Virus record (IMG/VR): IMGVR_UViG_3300045131_001573 | Span: 1 to 41,956 of that record | Reading direction: 5' to 3' (one strand) | DNA: 41,956 bases | Source: a virus | Shown here: positions 12,542 through 20,281 of the stretch, piece after piece | How the letters are laid out: each line of letters opens with the position of its first letter | Numbering within the stretch: position 1 is the stretch's first letter | Position numbers and translations under genes: made by a program | Notes under the pieces: model-generated | The model's database searches: none | What the model saw: the letters and a program-made list of their open reading frames with translations, nothing else | What the model was told of the DNA's origin: nothing

Positions 12542-12709
12542 ATGAAAGCACCGAAGGAAATCCAATTTACTTTAAAGCTGAACACCAAGGCGTTCATGCG
12601 GGAGCTGAAAGTTTGTGGCCGCAAAATAAAAACATATCGCCAATCAATGCGTAAATTTCAGCGCGAAATCGCAAAGAGTATCGCGGCCAGCAAGAAAAGG
12701 ACGAAATGA
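12542..12709 (+). CDS. Small very basic protein
   Basis: 55 residues starting at the ATG at 12542 (MKAPKEIQFTLKLNTKAFMR). The C-terminal half is a basic helix (GRKIKTYRQSMRKFQREIAK and KKRTK at the end). Nucleic-acid binding or interaction with an acidic partner is plausible. AAAGGGAAAACA precedes the start. Function unknown. Confidence 0.5.
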   Translation: MKAPKEIQFTLKLNTKAFMRELKVCGRKIKTYRQSMRKFQREIAKSIAASKKRTK

Positions 12710-12734
12710 AAAGCGACCGAGTAAAGGCGAAAGA

Positions 12735-13034
12735 ATGAACATTTCCCTAACCACAAACCTAATCCTAGTATTGGCCGCGCTATTTTCCTTGCTAGGAATT
12801 CTGTTAATCGACTGGCACAATAAAAGAGCCAATCCATCATATAAGCGCGGGATTGAAATTAAAGCCGACACTTCTATTAGAATCGACCCGGCGTTTAACC
12901 TTTCCAAACACCCGCAAGGATTCTATTACGAGATTGAACACGGCAAGGAAGCTCGTATTGTTTGTCACCCAAAAGCCGAGGGAGAAGCGAAGGAAATTTT
13001 AAACATAGTAAAGAACGCCGGGAATTTCATCTAA
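12735..13034 (+). CDS. Membrane-anchored small protein
   Basis: 99 residues with one N-terminal membrane segment at about 8-26 (LILVLAALFSLLGILLI) followed by a basic stop-transfer (DWHNKRANPSYKRG) and a soluble beta-rich domain ending in a helix. Orientation is probably C-terminus inside. A 24-codon ORF follows (13035-13109) but has no support beyond its reading frame. Role unknown; superinfection exclusion or lysis control are possibilities without direct evidence. Confidence 0.55.
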   Translation: MNISLTTNLILVLAALFSLLGILLIDWHNKRANPSYKRGIEIKADTSIRIDPAFNLSKHPQGFYYEIEHGKEARIVCHPKAEGEAKEILNIVKNAGNFI

Positions 13035-13110
13035 ATGCCAATCGAGTTTCCTATTGACGCGCCGTTTAAAAAGTTGCACATTACAAGGAATCCTTTAAGC
13101 TGCCATTAAA

Positions 13111-13536
13111 ATGCCTATTAAAAAATATCGAGAGTGTCATTCGTGCAATCTAAAACCCGGACCGCATTGTTGGAAAAATCAATGCCTAGCAGAAAACGAA
13201 ACCCAAAGGCGTCATGGCGTCGTTTCGATTGAAAACATTATGAACACAATCCCTGACCCGAACTCGATTCCACACGAAAAAGAAAAAGATGTAATTGACT
13301 ATGACGCCGCGATACACTTTTTACGGGCGTTTTGCACCATGCGGATGGTTGACCGCGAGATTGTTTTCGGAAGAATGGCCGGAATGACGTTCAAGGAAAT
13401 TACCGCCCTATACAACGTCGGGACCGCCAAAAAGCTGACCATTGCGGCGGTCCACTTGCGGGCTAAAAAGATGGCGAATAGTAACCGGATATTTAAAGAG
13501 CTTTTTGAAAAGAGCGAACGGAAAAGCAAAGGATAA
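13111..13536 (+). CDS. Putative HTH regulator, sigma-region-4-like C-terminus
   Basis: 141 residues. The N-terminus has a Cys cluster (CHSCNLKPGPHCWKNQC) that may bind zinc. The C-terminal part reads DREIVFGRMAGMTFKEITAL, then YNVGTAKKLTIAAVHLRAKK, which has the spacing of a helix-turn-helix like sigma factor region 4 or LuxR-type domains. It is the second-last gene before a non-coding region with repeats and a consensus promoter, so it is a good candidate for the regulator that acts on the 18-bp iterons. That link is an inference. Confidence 0.5.
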   Translation: MPIKKYRECHSCNLKPGPHCWKNQCLAENETQRRHGVVSIENIMNTIPDPNSIPHEKEKDVIDYDAAIHFLRAFCTMRMVDREIVFGRMAGMTFKEITALYNVGTAKKLTIAAVHLRAKKMANSNRIFKELFEKSERKSKG

Positions 13537-13541
13537 ATAGT

Positions 13542-13790
13542 ATGGCAAATAAGACCAACATCGAACGGTTGCCTGAACTTCTGTCGGAACGATCCAAAGC
13601 GGAAACCTATTTGGCCGACACTAAAGCCGCTTTCAAGGCAAAGGTCCGTGCGGAACGCGACAAGAAAGACGAAAAGACAAACCTGTCAATCGGAGAAATT
13701 ATTGACGGATTAAAGACCAAGATCAAAAGCCTTGACGACGAAATCAGGCAAGCATGGACGCACCCTCACCAGTCAAATTTGGATATTTGA
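13542..13790 (+). CDS. Coiled-coil hypothetical protein
   Basis: 82 residues, highly charged and helical throughout (ERSKAETYLADTKAAFKAKV, GLKTKIKSLDDEIRQAW). It starts five bases after the previous stop and ends the early rightward block. It resembles small coiled-coil phage proteins; the possible partner is the regulator upstream. No function recognised. Confidence 0.55.
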   Translation: MANKTNIERLPELLSERSKAETYLADTKAAFKAKVRAERDKKDEKTNLSIGEIIDGLKTKIKSLDDEIRQAWTHPHQSNLDI

Positions 13791-13793
13791 AAA

Positions 13794-13863
13794 TTCCAAA
13801 AACCGTTTGACCAAAAATACTTTTTCCAATTTTCCAAAAACCGTTTGACCGCCAATACTTTTT
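13794..13863 (+). repeat. Tandem 32-bp direct repeat
   Basis: Two copies of a 32-bp AT-rich unit, 13794-13825 and 13832-13863, start with TTCCAAAAACCGTTTGACC and end in AATACTTTTT, differing at three positions. They lie just past the last early gene in the first part of the 500-bp non-coding region 13791-14289. Regulator binding is likely; no hairpin or terminator is obvious here. Confidence 0.7.
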
Positions 13864-13914
13864 AGAATTTACAAATAGAAAAATTAAACAGCTTTTCAAA
13901 AGAGACCAGTAATT

Positions 13915-14041
13915 CACAACGGACTGAATAGTCGGTTGCGAACAAGTCGTCGAACGCGACTAAATAGTCGCAATTAGTCTAATTGGTCATTTGTGCGCTT
14001 GTGGTCGATTGCGGTTGTTTTGTCGATTGCGACTATTTACC
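13915..14041 (+). repeat. 18-bp iteron array A
   Basis: About seven degenerate 18-bp units, starting at 13915, 13933, 13951, 13969, 13988, 14006 and 14024, with one 1-bp insertion. Best units read GTCGATTGCGACTATTT and close variants. The core TAGTCG-NNNN-CGACTA is an inverted repeat, so each unit can bind a dimer. The same iteron forms array B at 17331-17438. Array A lies about 215 bp upstream of a consensus promoter. The rest of 13791-14289 also has a small palindrome, ATAGCC/GGCTAT, at about 14090-14107. Confidence 0.6.
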
Positions 14042-14255
14042 CAATTTTGAGCATTTCGCCATTCTTGCCAATATTCCCAATATTGACACAATAGCCTTTT
14101 GTGGCTATCCGCCCGCAATTCTTACAATATGGCGATTTTATAGCGCCGCATAACTTCGCCGAAACAACACAAATCCCCCCCCGGATGGCTGGCGATTAGA
14201 TTGGAATAGAATTAGATCGTAAAGCCTCGCCATTAAAAAAGTTTAAAATCATCTA

Positions 14256-14283
14256 TTGACAATCGCTATCGCTTGCGTATAAT
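14256..14283 (+). promoter_or_regulatory. Consensus sigma70 promoter
   Basis: TTGACA (14256-14261), a 16-bp spacer and TATAAT (14278-14283): both boxes are perfect. This is the strongest promoter in the window and drives the clamp operon. The first ATG lies only 7 bp after the -10 box (14290). Confidence 0.75.
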
Positions 14284-14289
14284 AGCGGC

Positions 14290-14367
14290 ATGAAAACAAG
14301 GAACCAACAAACCAAAAACCCCGCCGACGGTCGGACCACACCGGCAGAAAGACAAAATGAACGATGA
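14290..14367 (+). CDS. 25-residue ORF, possibly leaderless
   Basis: MKTRNQQTKNPADGRTTPAE and five more residues, starting at or next to the expected transcript start of the consensus promoter. It overlaps the next gene's start by 11 bp. It could be a leaderless leader peptide or simply untranslated leader. The basic, unstructured sequence gives no function. Confidence is low because it rests only on position. Confidence 0.3.
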   Translation: MKTRNQQTKNPADGRTTPAERQNER

Positions 14368-14734
14368 AACATTAACAGCGGTAACCCGGCACGGTAAAAA
14401 TTTACTGGCAATCTTTCCGAATGCGAAAGATAAAGACCCGGTAAAGCTTTGTAAGAAATTGCGGAGAATTGAACGCAAGGCCCGCGAATTGACAACGGCG
14501 CTATGTAATGGGGAGGAGGAAGCTGGCAAACACGAGGATTATTTAGAAGACGTTTTAGACGATATCGAAAAGGTTTTGTCGGTATCAAGCGGGGTTATTC
14601 CCATTTTTATTAATCGCGATCCTAGAGGATACGCTTTAAAGATTGACTCCGATGTGGTTACAGCGCAAAAAATAACCATTTATCGGGATATGGGCGGCTA
14701 TGGGATTATAGCGCCCGATTTAACGGAGGGTTGA
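14357..14734 (+). CDS. Conserved phage protein of unknown function
   Basis: 125 residues. The pattern DPVKLCKKLRRIERKAREL, then an acidic middle, then IFINRDPRGYALKIDS and YRDMGGYGIIAPDL recurs in many unrelated phages and some bacterial genomes, usually in early operons. Its function has not been established. It is the first full gene after the consensus promoter. The start MNDETLTAV has only a weak ribosome site, which may mean translation from the upstream ORF. Confidence 0.7.
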   Translation: MNDETLTAVTRHGKNLLAIFPNAKDKDPVKLCKKLRRIERKARELTTALCNGEEEAGKHEDYLEDVLDDIEKVLSVSSGVIPIFINRDPRGYALKIDSDVVTAQKITIYRDMGGYGIIAPDLTEG

Positions 14735-14737
14735 AAT

Positions 14738-14965
14738 ATGAAAAAAAACAAATACGGGCCTTTTGCCGACATTATCGCCGAATACCAGAAAACAGCCTGT
14801 TTTCGTATTGTCCGGTTTTACCAGAACGGGCGCAAGCCCCGCACTATTAAGAACGGGTTAACAGAGGAGGAAGCAAAGGCCCATTGTCAGAGAGAGGATA
14901 CGCACGGGCCGGGATGGTTCGACGGTTTTGATTATATGCGAGGAGTCAAAGCCCCGAAGGATTGA
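14738..14965 (+). CDS. Small conserved phage protein
   Basis: 75 residues with a GGAGGG ribosome site. The pattern FRIVRFYQNGRKPRTIKNGL, then TEEEAKAHCQREDTHG and WFDGFDY is a recurring small phage protein, often next to the gene type found just upstream. Its role is unknown; a small beta-hairpin plus helix fold is likely. Confidence 0.65.
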   Translation: MKKNKYGPFADIIAEYQKTACFRIVRFYQNGRKPRTIKNGLTEEEAKAHCQREDTHGPGWFDGFDYMRGVKAPKD

Positions 14966-14999
14966 CCCCAACCCAAACCCAAACACGAAGGAAAACGCC

Positions 15000-15371
15000 A
15001 TGAACTACACAAAACGCCCATCTAAGGAATTCGCCCAAGTTATCGCCGCCACTTTTCCGGAATACCGCAAAAAGACGGTTTTTATCGGAGCCAGGGAAAC
15101 AGTCCGGTTGTCTGGTCTTAATTGGTCTGGAGGAAGCCGGAGCATATATCGCGCTTGCACACTGGACGGCCGCAAGTCCGGCAACCCACAGGTGAACACG
15201 AGCGGCCCCGCTCCGTGGAATAATCCCTACGAAGGATTAGAAATACCCGTGCCGGAAAACTGGGTAATTGTACAAGGCGGATGTTTTTGCGGAAAAGATG
15301 CAACATTATTTATCAGTTGCAACCTATCCAATATGCCGCAGCTTCTGACAGAGACCACCCCGAGCGCCTGA
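15000..15371 (+). CDS. Hypothetical protein
   Basis: 123 residues from the ATG at 15000 (MNYTKRPSKEFAQVIAATFP), supported by GAAGGAAAAC upstream; longer in-frame readings overlap the previous gene. The middle is Gly/Ser/Asn-rich (LNWSGGSRSIYRACTLDG) and the C-terminal part has Cys residues (GGCFCGKDATLFISC). No family recognised. It lies directly before the sliding clamp gene. Confidence 0.6.
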   Translation: MNYTKRPSKEFAQVIAATFPEYRKKTVFIGARETVRLSGLNWSGGSRSIYRACTLDGRKSGNPQVNTSGPAPWNNPYEGLEIPVPENWVIVQGGCFCGKDATLFISCNLSNMPQLLTETTPSA

Positions 15372-15415
15372 AACACACCAACGCGAATTGAACAACAAAA
15401 AAACAAGGTAAAAAA

Positions 15416-16519
15416 ATGAAAATAAATATCTCAATGACGGAATACAAACACGTTATATCGGGCTTGTCTAAAGTCGGGGAAACATCGAAGAAAAATAGGA
15501 TATTTTCGCCGGTTGTCATTACGGCGGATGAAAGCGGAGTTACCTTTTTGCGCGTGAACTTTTACGGATCGTCGGCGGCGATATACTCCGCCAATACAGC
15601 AATCGCTACAGAATACGGGCGGGCGGTGTTTACTTTAGACGCTGCAAAACTTACGGCGAAGCAAAAGGCAAAAGATATTACAATCGAATCGGACGGCGAA
15701 AAGTCGCAAGCGTTTATTGATGGAGTAACTATTCCGCTTGATGGATACGAAAAAGACGAGGAGATTATGGCGCTTCCGTTTTTTTCAGAAGATGCACCAT
15801 ACCAGGAAAGCGATAATTTTTTAGCCGGATACCGCCGATGCTTGACTTGTGTGTCAACGGATCAGTCGCGTATAAGCTTGCAAGGTGTTTACGTTGACAA
15901 TAACGGCGCGCTTGTTTCTACCGACGGGCGGCGGCTTATGGTTCAAAATTGCGACATAGCAACCGACTGCGAAGAGTTTAAGGGCCAGATCATTCCGCCG
16001 TCTGATTTTTTGGCATGGGAAAAGCTCGCCGGGCCTTGTGGCGTTGCGTTTGAAAAAAATCAAGCGTTTTTTATTGTCGGAGATTGGTCATTTTCAATAA
16101 AGACGATTGACGCAAGTTTCCCCAATTATAAGCAAGTGATCCCGCATTACCAGGAGGCGGATCGGGAACCTTTACGCATTGCCCCAGATGATGTAGTTCG
16201 ATTACTTCCGTTTTATTCGGCCCGTAAAGATGCAAAATTCTCAAGGGTAGTTTTAGACGGCACGGGCGGCGGAGTTGTCGCCACTATGGGAACCATGACG
16301 GCCGCCTTGCCAGCAAGCGAATACAAGGGCCGAATCGGGTTAGATGTCGGCTTTCTTTTCGACTTTATTGATTGCGGTTTTTTAGAGTTTTCCGCCGATA
16401 ATAAAGACGGGTCAAGAAATCCCATTGTAGGGATAAACTTAACCGGAACAGCGGTATTAATGCCAATTAAAATTGACGACGTGCCAGCACAAGATGCACG
16501 GAAGGAAGGGGCCGCATAA
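15416..16519 (+). CDS. DNA polymerase III beta-like sliding clamp
   Basis: 367 residues, the normal length of bacterial DnaN. The second of the three clamp domains is clear: RRCLTCVSTDQSRISLQGVY and VSTDGRRLMV (about 138-175) is the STDxTRxxLxGV...ATDGHRL signature of beta clamps. KTIDASFPNYKQVIP (about 228-242) is the equivalent of GRFPDYRRVIP. The protein would load on DNA as a ring to hold the polymerase. Few phages carry a DnaN-like clamp. No polymerase or clamp loader is recognisable in the window, so it presumably works with host proteins. Confidence 0.85.
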   Translation: MKINISMTEYKHVISGLSKVGETSKKNRIFSPVVITADESGVTFLRVNFYGSSAAIYSANTAIATEYGRAVFTLDAAKLTAKQKAKDITIESDGEKSQAFIDGVTIPLDGYEKDEEIMALPFFSEDAPYQESDNFLAGYRRCLTCVSTDQSRISLQGVYVDNNGALVSTDGRRLMVQNCDIATDCEEFKGQIIPPSDFLAWEKLAGPCGVAFEKNQAFFIVGDWSFSIKTIDASFPNYKQVIPHYQEADREPLRIAPDDVVRLLPFYSARKDAKFSRVVLDGTGGGVVATMGTMTAALPASEYKGRIGLDVGFLFDFIDCGFLEFSADNKDGSRNPIVGINLTGTAVLMPIKIDDVPAQDARKEGAA

Positions 16520-16860
16520 TGACAAGCGAACACAACACAAAAAACAAAACTGGTACATGGGTATTGACTCCCACAAATGAAGGATATTGCTTAACAACAG
16601 CAATTTTAGGGGGTGTTAAATTTATAACATATTTAACGGAATATTCTAAAAATATTCCGTTGTCACCGGCGGATGTTCGCCTGATTGCTTCCGCGCCTGA
16701 ATTATTAGCGGCGCTAAATGATGCGCGGGCAATGCTTAAAACGGCACGTCAATACTTCCCTAAATCAATTAGAAATTCAGATACATTTAGACTTCTCAAT
16801 GTACTCGCAAACACAATAGAGCCAGCTATTGCAAGGGCTAAAAAAGAAGAGGAGACCTAA
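16519..16860 (+). CDS. Conserved phage protein (APELLAAL type)
   Basis: 113 residues. After a variable N-terminus comes SPADVRLIASAPELLAALND, followed by a helical end. The motif DARLIAAAPELLEAL is found in a very widespread class of small phage proteins of unknown function. The start overlaps the clamp stop (TAATG). The region is more AT-rich than its neighbours. Confidence 0.7.
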   Translation: MTSEHNTKNKTGTWVLTPTNEGYCLTTAILGGVKFITYLTEYSKNIPLSPADVRLIASAPELLAALNDARAMLKTARQYFPKSIRNSDTFRLLNVLANTIEPAIARAKKEEET

Positions 16861-17012
16861 TGTCAGATAAAACCGATCTAAGCGGGCCAGGTTGCTTTCT
16901 GTTTGGCTTACTTGTCCTTATTGGCTGGCTAGTCTGGATACTTGCCAGCCTGATAATATGGATTATTAGCGGAGTGGTTAAGATGATACGCAAAACGGAG
17001 GAGAAAAAATGA
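16860..17012 (+). CDS. Small membrane protein
   Basis: 50 residues with a long hydrophobic, Trp-rich stretch (LVLIGWLVWILASLIIWIIS) that may span the membrane once or as a short hairpin, and a basic end (KMIRKTEEKK). Start overlaps the previous stop, stop overlaps the next ATG. Role unknown. Confidence 0.55.
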   Translation: MSDKTDLSGPGCFLFGLLVLIGWLVWILASLIIWIISGVVKMIRKTEEKK

Positions 17013-17179
17013 GCTTTATAAAGCGCTATTTAGAAAAAAATATTGAACAAATGGCTTATGATCTGGCTGATATTGACGGCGATTTTGACAAAATTCCAGA
17101 GTATATAGCGCGCATTATGGCCGCATGGGACAAGCGCCCAGAGTTTTTAGAACGGCTCGCGCGGTGGATGAGCCGCTAA
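17009..17179 (+). CDS. Small hypothetical protein
   Basis: 56 residues (MSFIKRYLEKNIEQMAYDLA), helical and with alternating acidic and basic residues (ERLARWMSR at the end). It is the last gene of the clamp operon and is followed by a terminator 27 bp downstream. No function recognised. Confidence 0.55.
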   Translation: MSFIKRYLEKNIEQMAYDLADIDGDFDKIPEYIARIMAAWDKRPEFLERLARWMSR

Positions 17180-17205
17180 ACATCCTACACACTAAACGCA
17201 AGCCC

Positions 17206-17234
17206 GCCCCGGTCTTAATGGCCGGGGCTTTTTT
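17206..17234 (+). terminator. Rho-independent terminator after the clamp operon
   Basis: GCCCCGG (17206-17212) and CCGGGGC (17222-17228) form a 7-bp perfect stem with a 9-nt loop, followed by six T residues (17229-17234). Confidence 0.85.
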
Positions 17235-17330
17235 GTGCCTTCATGCCGTCTAGGATGCCGCACGGCGCGCGATAAGCGCGCCTCCTGTGTGTTATCATGG
17301 TCGCCGATAATGCGCCCGCGCTTTTGTATT

Positions 17331-17438
17331 CGATTGTGACTATGCGGTCAGCTTTGATTTTATAGTCGATTGCGAATTAGTATTCGATTATGAACGTATA
17401 ACCGATTGCGCGTTTATGGTCTATTGCGACTATGTAGC
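17331..17438 (+). repeat. 18-bp iteron array B upstream of the terminase genes
   Basis: Units begin at 17331, 17349 (diverged), 17367, 17385, 17403 and 17421, at exactly 18-bp spacing. Four of the units begin CGATT and the last reads CTATTGCGACTATG. The unit is the same as in array A. The array sits within the 441-bp non-coding gap 17180-17620, about 180 bp upstream of the small terminase ATG. In lambda, cosB with its gpNu1-binding repeats lies directly upstream of Nu1, so this may be a packaging site; a transcriptional role is equally possible since array A is not near a terminase gene. Confidence 0.6.
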
Positions 17439-17500
17439 CAGTTGTATAGAAAATTCATAGGTTCTTATTTTTAAAAAACTTACGCAGGTGCGCCGAAGGC

Positions 17501-17530
17501 CCGCTTTCTTATTGCGAGCGGAGTTTTTTT
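17501..17530 (+). terminator. Possible weak terminator
   Basis: CCGCT (17501-17505) and AGCGG (17517-17521) with an 11-nt loop precede a run of seven T residues after AG. The stem is only 5 bp, so it may be weak or not functional. Confidence 0.35.
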
Positions 17531-17556
17531 AGGCATTACCGTTGAATGGCTTAATA

Positions 17557-17585
17557 TTGACGCAAAATAAGGGGTGTGCTATTGT
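17557..17585 (+). promoter_or_regulatory. Promoter of the packaging and head operon
   Basis: TTGACG (17557-17562), a 17-bp spacer and TATTGT (17580-17585) are a fair sigma70 match, about 35 bp upstream of the small terminase ATG and about 120 bp downstream of iteron array B. Confidence 0.5.
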
Positions 17586-17620
17586 TTTTATGCGGGCAAC
17601 CAATAAAGGCGCAAATCAAC

Positions 17621-18280
17621 ATGAACAAAAAGCCTGACAACTCTTTAAGCACAAGGGACTTAGCTGAAATTTTAGAAGTTACTTGCCAGACCATAGATTT
17701 ATGGATTCGGGACGGATTGCCGGTTTTTAAAAAAGGTCGCCTTAATTATTTCGACATTGCACGGGTGCGCGAGTACCTTGGGGCGAGCAAGCGGCTTAAC
17801 CGATATGTCGATAAACTTTCTCTTTCACCAAGCGCACAGGCGGCTTCATTGGCGGTGCTGGCGGCAAGCGAACCAGACAAGTATCGGCAGGACGTTGAAA
17901 GCGCGGTTGAACGGTGTAGAACAAAAGAAGCTATCGCTTGGGCTATGCTGGAAGATGCACGCAAGACAACCCCGGAAAAGGTGCCGCTTTTAATGGACTT
18001 GCACCGTGCCGAAACCGAACAGCGGCGGAAATGGGAAAAGGACTTTGCCGACATTGCATTTTCGATTGGGAACGCCATACCGTTCGACACGATTCAAAAG
18101 GCGTTAAGCGAGGCGATAGAGGCGGCTAAAAATGAAATGTTGTCGCTGTGCAATAGCCTTCCGCCAGACATCGAAAACAAGTCAGCGGCGGATATTGTGC
18201 CAATCCTAAAATCAGCTTTATTGGCAAGCTTGCGGCATCTATCCGTTGCTTCCCAAAAGATTGAAAAGCAGAAGGATTAG
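17621..18280 (+). CDS. Terminase small subunit (Nu1-like)
   Basis: 219 residues from the ATG at 17621 (MNKKPDNSLSTRDLAEILEV). The N-terminal 50 residues are a MerR-like winged helix: STRDLAEILEVTCQTIDLWI, then GLPVFKKGRLNYFDIARVREYL, as in gpNu1 of lambda. The rest is helical, for oligomerisation and contact with the large subunit. In lambda this protein binds cosB repeats and recruits the large subunit. An upstream GTG at 17576 in frame is possible but overlaps the promoter. The ribosome site is weak. Confidence 0.8.
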   Translation: MNKKPDNSLSTRDLAEILEVTCQTIDLWIRDGLPVFKKGRLNYFDIARVREYLGASKRLNRYVDKLSLSPSAQAASLAVLAASEPDKYRQDVESAVERCRTKEAIAWAMLEDARKTTPEKVPLLMDLHRAETEQRRKWEKDFADIAFSIGNAIPFDTIQKALSEAIEAAKNEMLSLCNSLPPDIENKSAADIVPILKSALLASLRHLSVASQKIEKQKD

Positions 18281-18283
18281 AAT

Positions 18284-20257
18284 ATGCAAAACAGGGGCAA
18301 AAGAATAGCGGACCTTTTTGCAAACGGATGGAAGCCCCCGTCCGACCAAAAGGCGCTTGAATGGTGCGAGTCAAATATTGTTATCCCTGCCGATACTGGA
18401 ACGCCTTGGCCCGGTCAGTACAAGACAACCCACACGCCTTGGGTGCGCGGATGGTATGAAGTTATCGAAGACCCGCGAACAAGGCTTTTTGCGGTTCAAA
18501 AGGGCAGTCAGGTTGCTTTCACGCAAACTGTCATGTGCGCCGAATTGCACCGGCAATGCGAAAACCCCGGCGCGGCTTGTTATGTCATGGATTCATTGGA
18601 CAATGCTCGCGATACGTCTAAATTGAGGCTTCAACCGATTATCAATGCGAGTTCGGCTATATCGCGACATTTGCGTCCACCGGACAGCGGAGAGCGTGCG
18701 GAAGACAGCTTGTCAAATGTTCTGTTCCGGTTTGATAGATCATACTTGCGGTTTATCGGCGCAAACTCGGTTGGCAAGGCGTCATCTTTTACTTACCGCG
18801 ATTTAATTTTAGAAGAGCCGGAAAAGTATCGCGACACCCTTGGGGAAGAGGGCAACGTCATCGAAAACTTAATGGAGCGAGTCAAGCGGATATGGAATAG
18901 CCTGATTTTGATTGGATGCACCCCGACCACAAAAACCGGGTTTATTCACAAGTATCTGAAATTGGGCGATTGGATGCGGTTTTTTGTGCCATGCCCGAAA
19001 TGCGGCAAAATGCAGGTTTTGGCGTTTAGCGAAGCACACCTTGGGTTTACGGGAGATGAATCAGCGCCGGTAATCGACGCCGCGCATATCGTATTTGATC
19101 CTGAATTGTCGCCAATCGAGGCGGCTAAGGGCGCGTTTTTAGAGTGTTGTAACCCTGAATGTCGCTACCATATCACCGATAAGGAAAAAAGGAAAATTGT
19201 CGATTTTGGGGTATGGCAATCAACCAAAAAGCCGGACGTGACAGGGTATCGCTCGGCAGAATTGGGGGGGCTTTACCCGAAAGACGAAAGCGCGTCTATT
19301 CGTGCGACGGTGGAAAAGTTTCTTTCCGTGAAAAGCAACCCGTCCGATTTGCGCGTTTTTGTCAATTCGCAGTTAGGCCAGCTATGGGATTACAGGCCGC
19401 AAAAAGAAATGGATAAGCGTTCTATTTGGGCGATACGGGACTTGCATAAATACCGGCGCGGAGTTGTCCCGATTAACGGTAAATTTTGGCTATGGCTATA
19501 CATTGACGTGCAAGAATACTTTTTGCCGTGGGCTGTCTATGCACAAGGCCCAAAAGACTTGGCGCTGATTGATTGGGGGCGCGTTAGCGGCACGGCTGAC
19601 ATAGAAACCATGCTTGATCGCGTTTGGCCTGTCATGGGCGGCAGGGATGCCAGCATCGACGCCATAATGATAGACTCAGGCTTCAAAACCGTGCAAGTGT
19701 ATAACTGGATACGGAAAAATATGCGGCGGGTCAAGATTATCCCGGTAAAAGGGCAAGGCGAACACGTCACGCAGGGCGAATTAGTCAAGGTTAGCCGGAT
19801 GCAAAGCTTTCCGTGGATCAATTTACATACCCTGCATAGGTCAAAATGGCACGATATGGCGGGGGATTTACTTGCAAAACTTGAACCAGAAGAGGGGCAA
19901 ACAATACTTGACGCATGGGAAAGTCGGTCAGCTAGGCTTTATTTACCACAAGAACTTGACAGGGATTTTGTTAGCGAGTTGACGGCGGAAGTATTGATGG
20001 AAGAGTATGACAAAAAGACAGGCCAAACAAAACGATTTTATAAGCGAATCCGTAAAAACAATCACCAATTCGACCTTTTCCGGTACGCATTGCTTACTCG
20101 CCACTTAATGAGAGAGGACTTTAATATTTTGAAGCCGGACGAAAAAGAAGTCGATCCGGCGCAAGAAAAAACAGAAGAAATACGCCAGCCTAAGAAGGTT
20201 TTTGATAGGTACGAAGAGTTTGACGAAGACGATAACGCCACATACAGCGAATTGTAA
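18284..20257 (+). CDS. Terminase large subunit (GpA family)
   Basis: 657 residues, close to lambda gpA (641). The ATPase part has a deviant Walker A, VQKGSQVAFTQT (71-82), a Walker B-like DLILEEPEKY (about 173-182) and a motif III region LILIGCTPTTKTGFIH. Two Cys pairs (CPKCGK and CCNPEC) are as found in GpA-type enzymes. The C-terminal nuclease part includes YIDVQE near residue 405 and IDAIMIDSG near 460. It cuts at cos and drives packaging. Start supported by AAGGATTAG. A cos site is therefore expected upstream of 17621 but cannot be located by eye. Confidence 0.9.
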   Translation: MQNRGKRIADLFANGWKPPSDQKALEWCESNIVIPADTGTPWPGQYKTTHTPWVRGWYEVIEDPRTRLFAVQKGSQVAFTQTVMCAELHRQCENPGAACYVMDSLDNARDTSKLRLQPIINASSAISRHLRPPDSGERAEDSLSNVLFRFDRSYLRFIGANSVGKASSFTYRDLILEEPEKYRDTLGEEGNVIENLMERVKRIWNSLILIGCTPTTKTGFIHKYLKLGDWMRFFVPCPKCGKMQVLAFSEAHLGFTGDESAPVIDAAHIVFDPELSPIEAAKGAFLECCNPECRYHITDKEKRKIVDFGVWQSTKKPDVTGYRSAELGGLYPKDESASIRATVEKFLSVKSNPSDLRVFVNSQLGQLWDYRPQKEMDKRSIWAIRDLHKYRRGVVPINGKFWLWLYIDVQEYFLPWAVYAQGPKDLALIDWGRVSGTADIETMLDRVWPVMGGRDASIDAIMIDSGFKTVQVYNWIRKNMRRVKIIPVKGQGEHVTQGELVKVSRMQSFPWINLHTLHRSKWHDMAGDLLAKLEPEEGQTILDAWESRSARLYLPQELDRDFVSELTAEVLMEEYDKKTGQTKRFYKRIRKNNHQFDLFRYALLTRHLMREDFNILKPDEKEVDPAQEKTEEIRQPKKVFDRYEEFDEDDNATYSEL

Positions 20258-20281
20258 AAACTTGATTTTTTGCCTATTTAT

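Noticed and set aside
13035-13109. 24-codon ORF before the HTH gene
   Set aside because: There is no ribosome site, and nothing beyond an open frame supports it.
13915-14041. CRISPR array
   Set aside because: The repeats are 18 bp and directly adjacent without unique spacers, and no cas genes are present.
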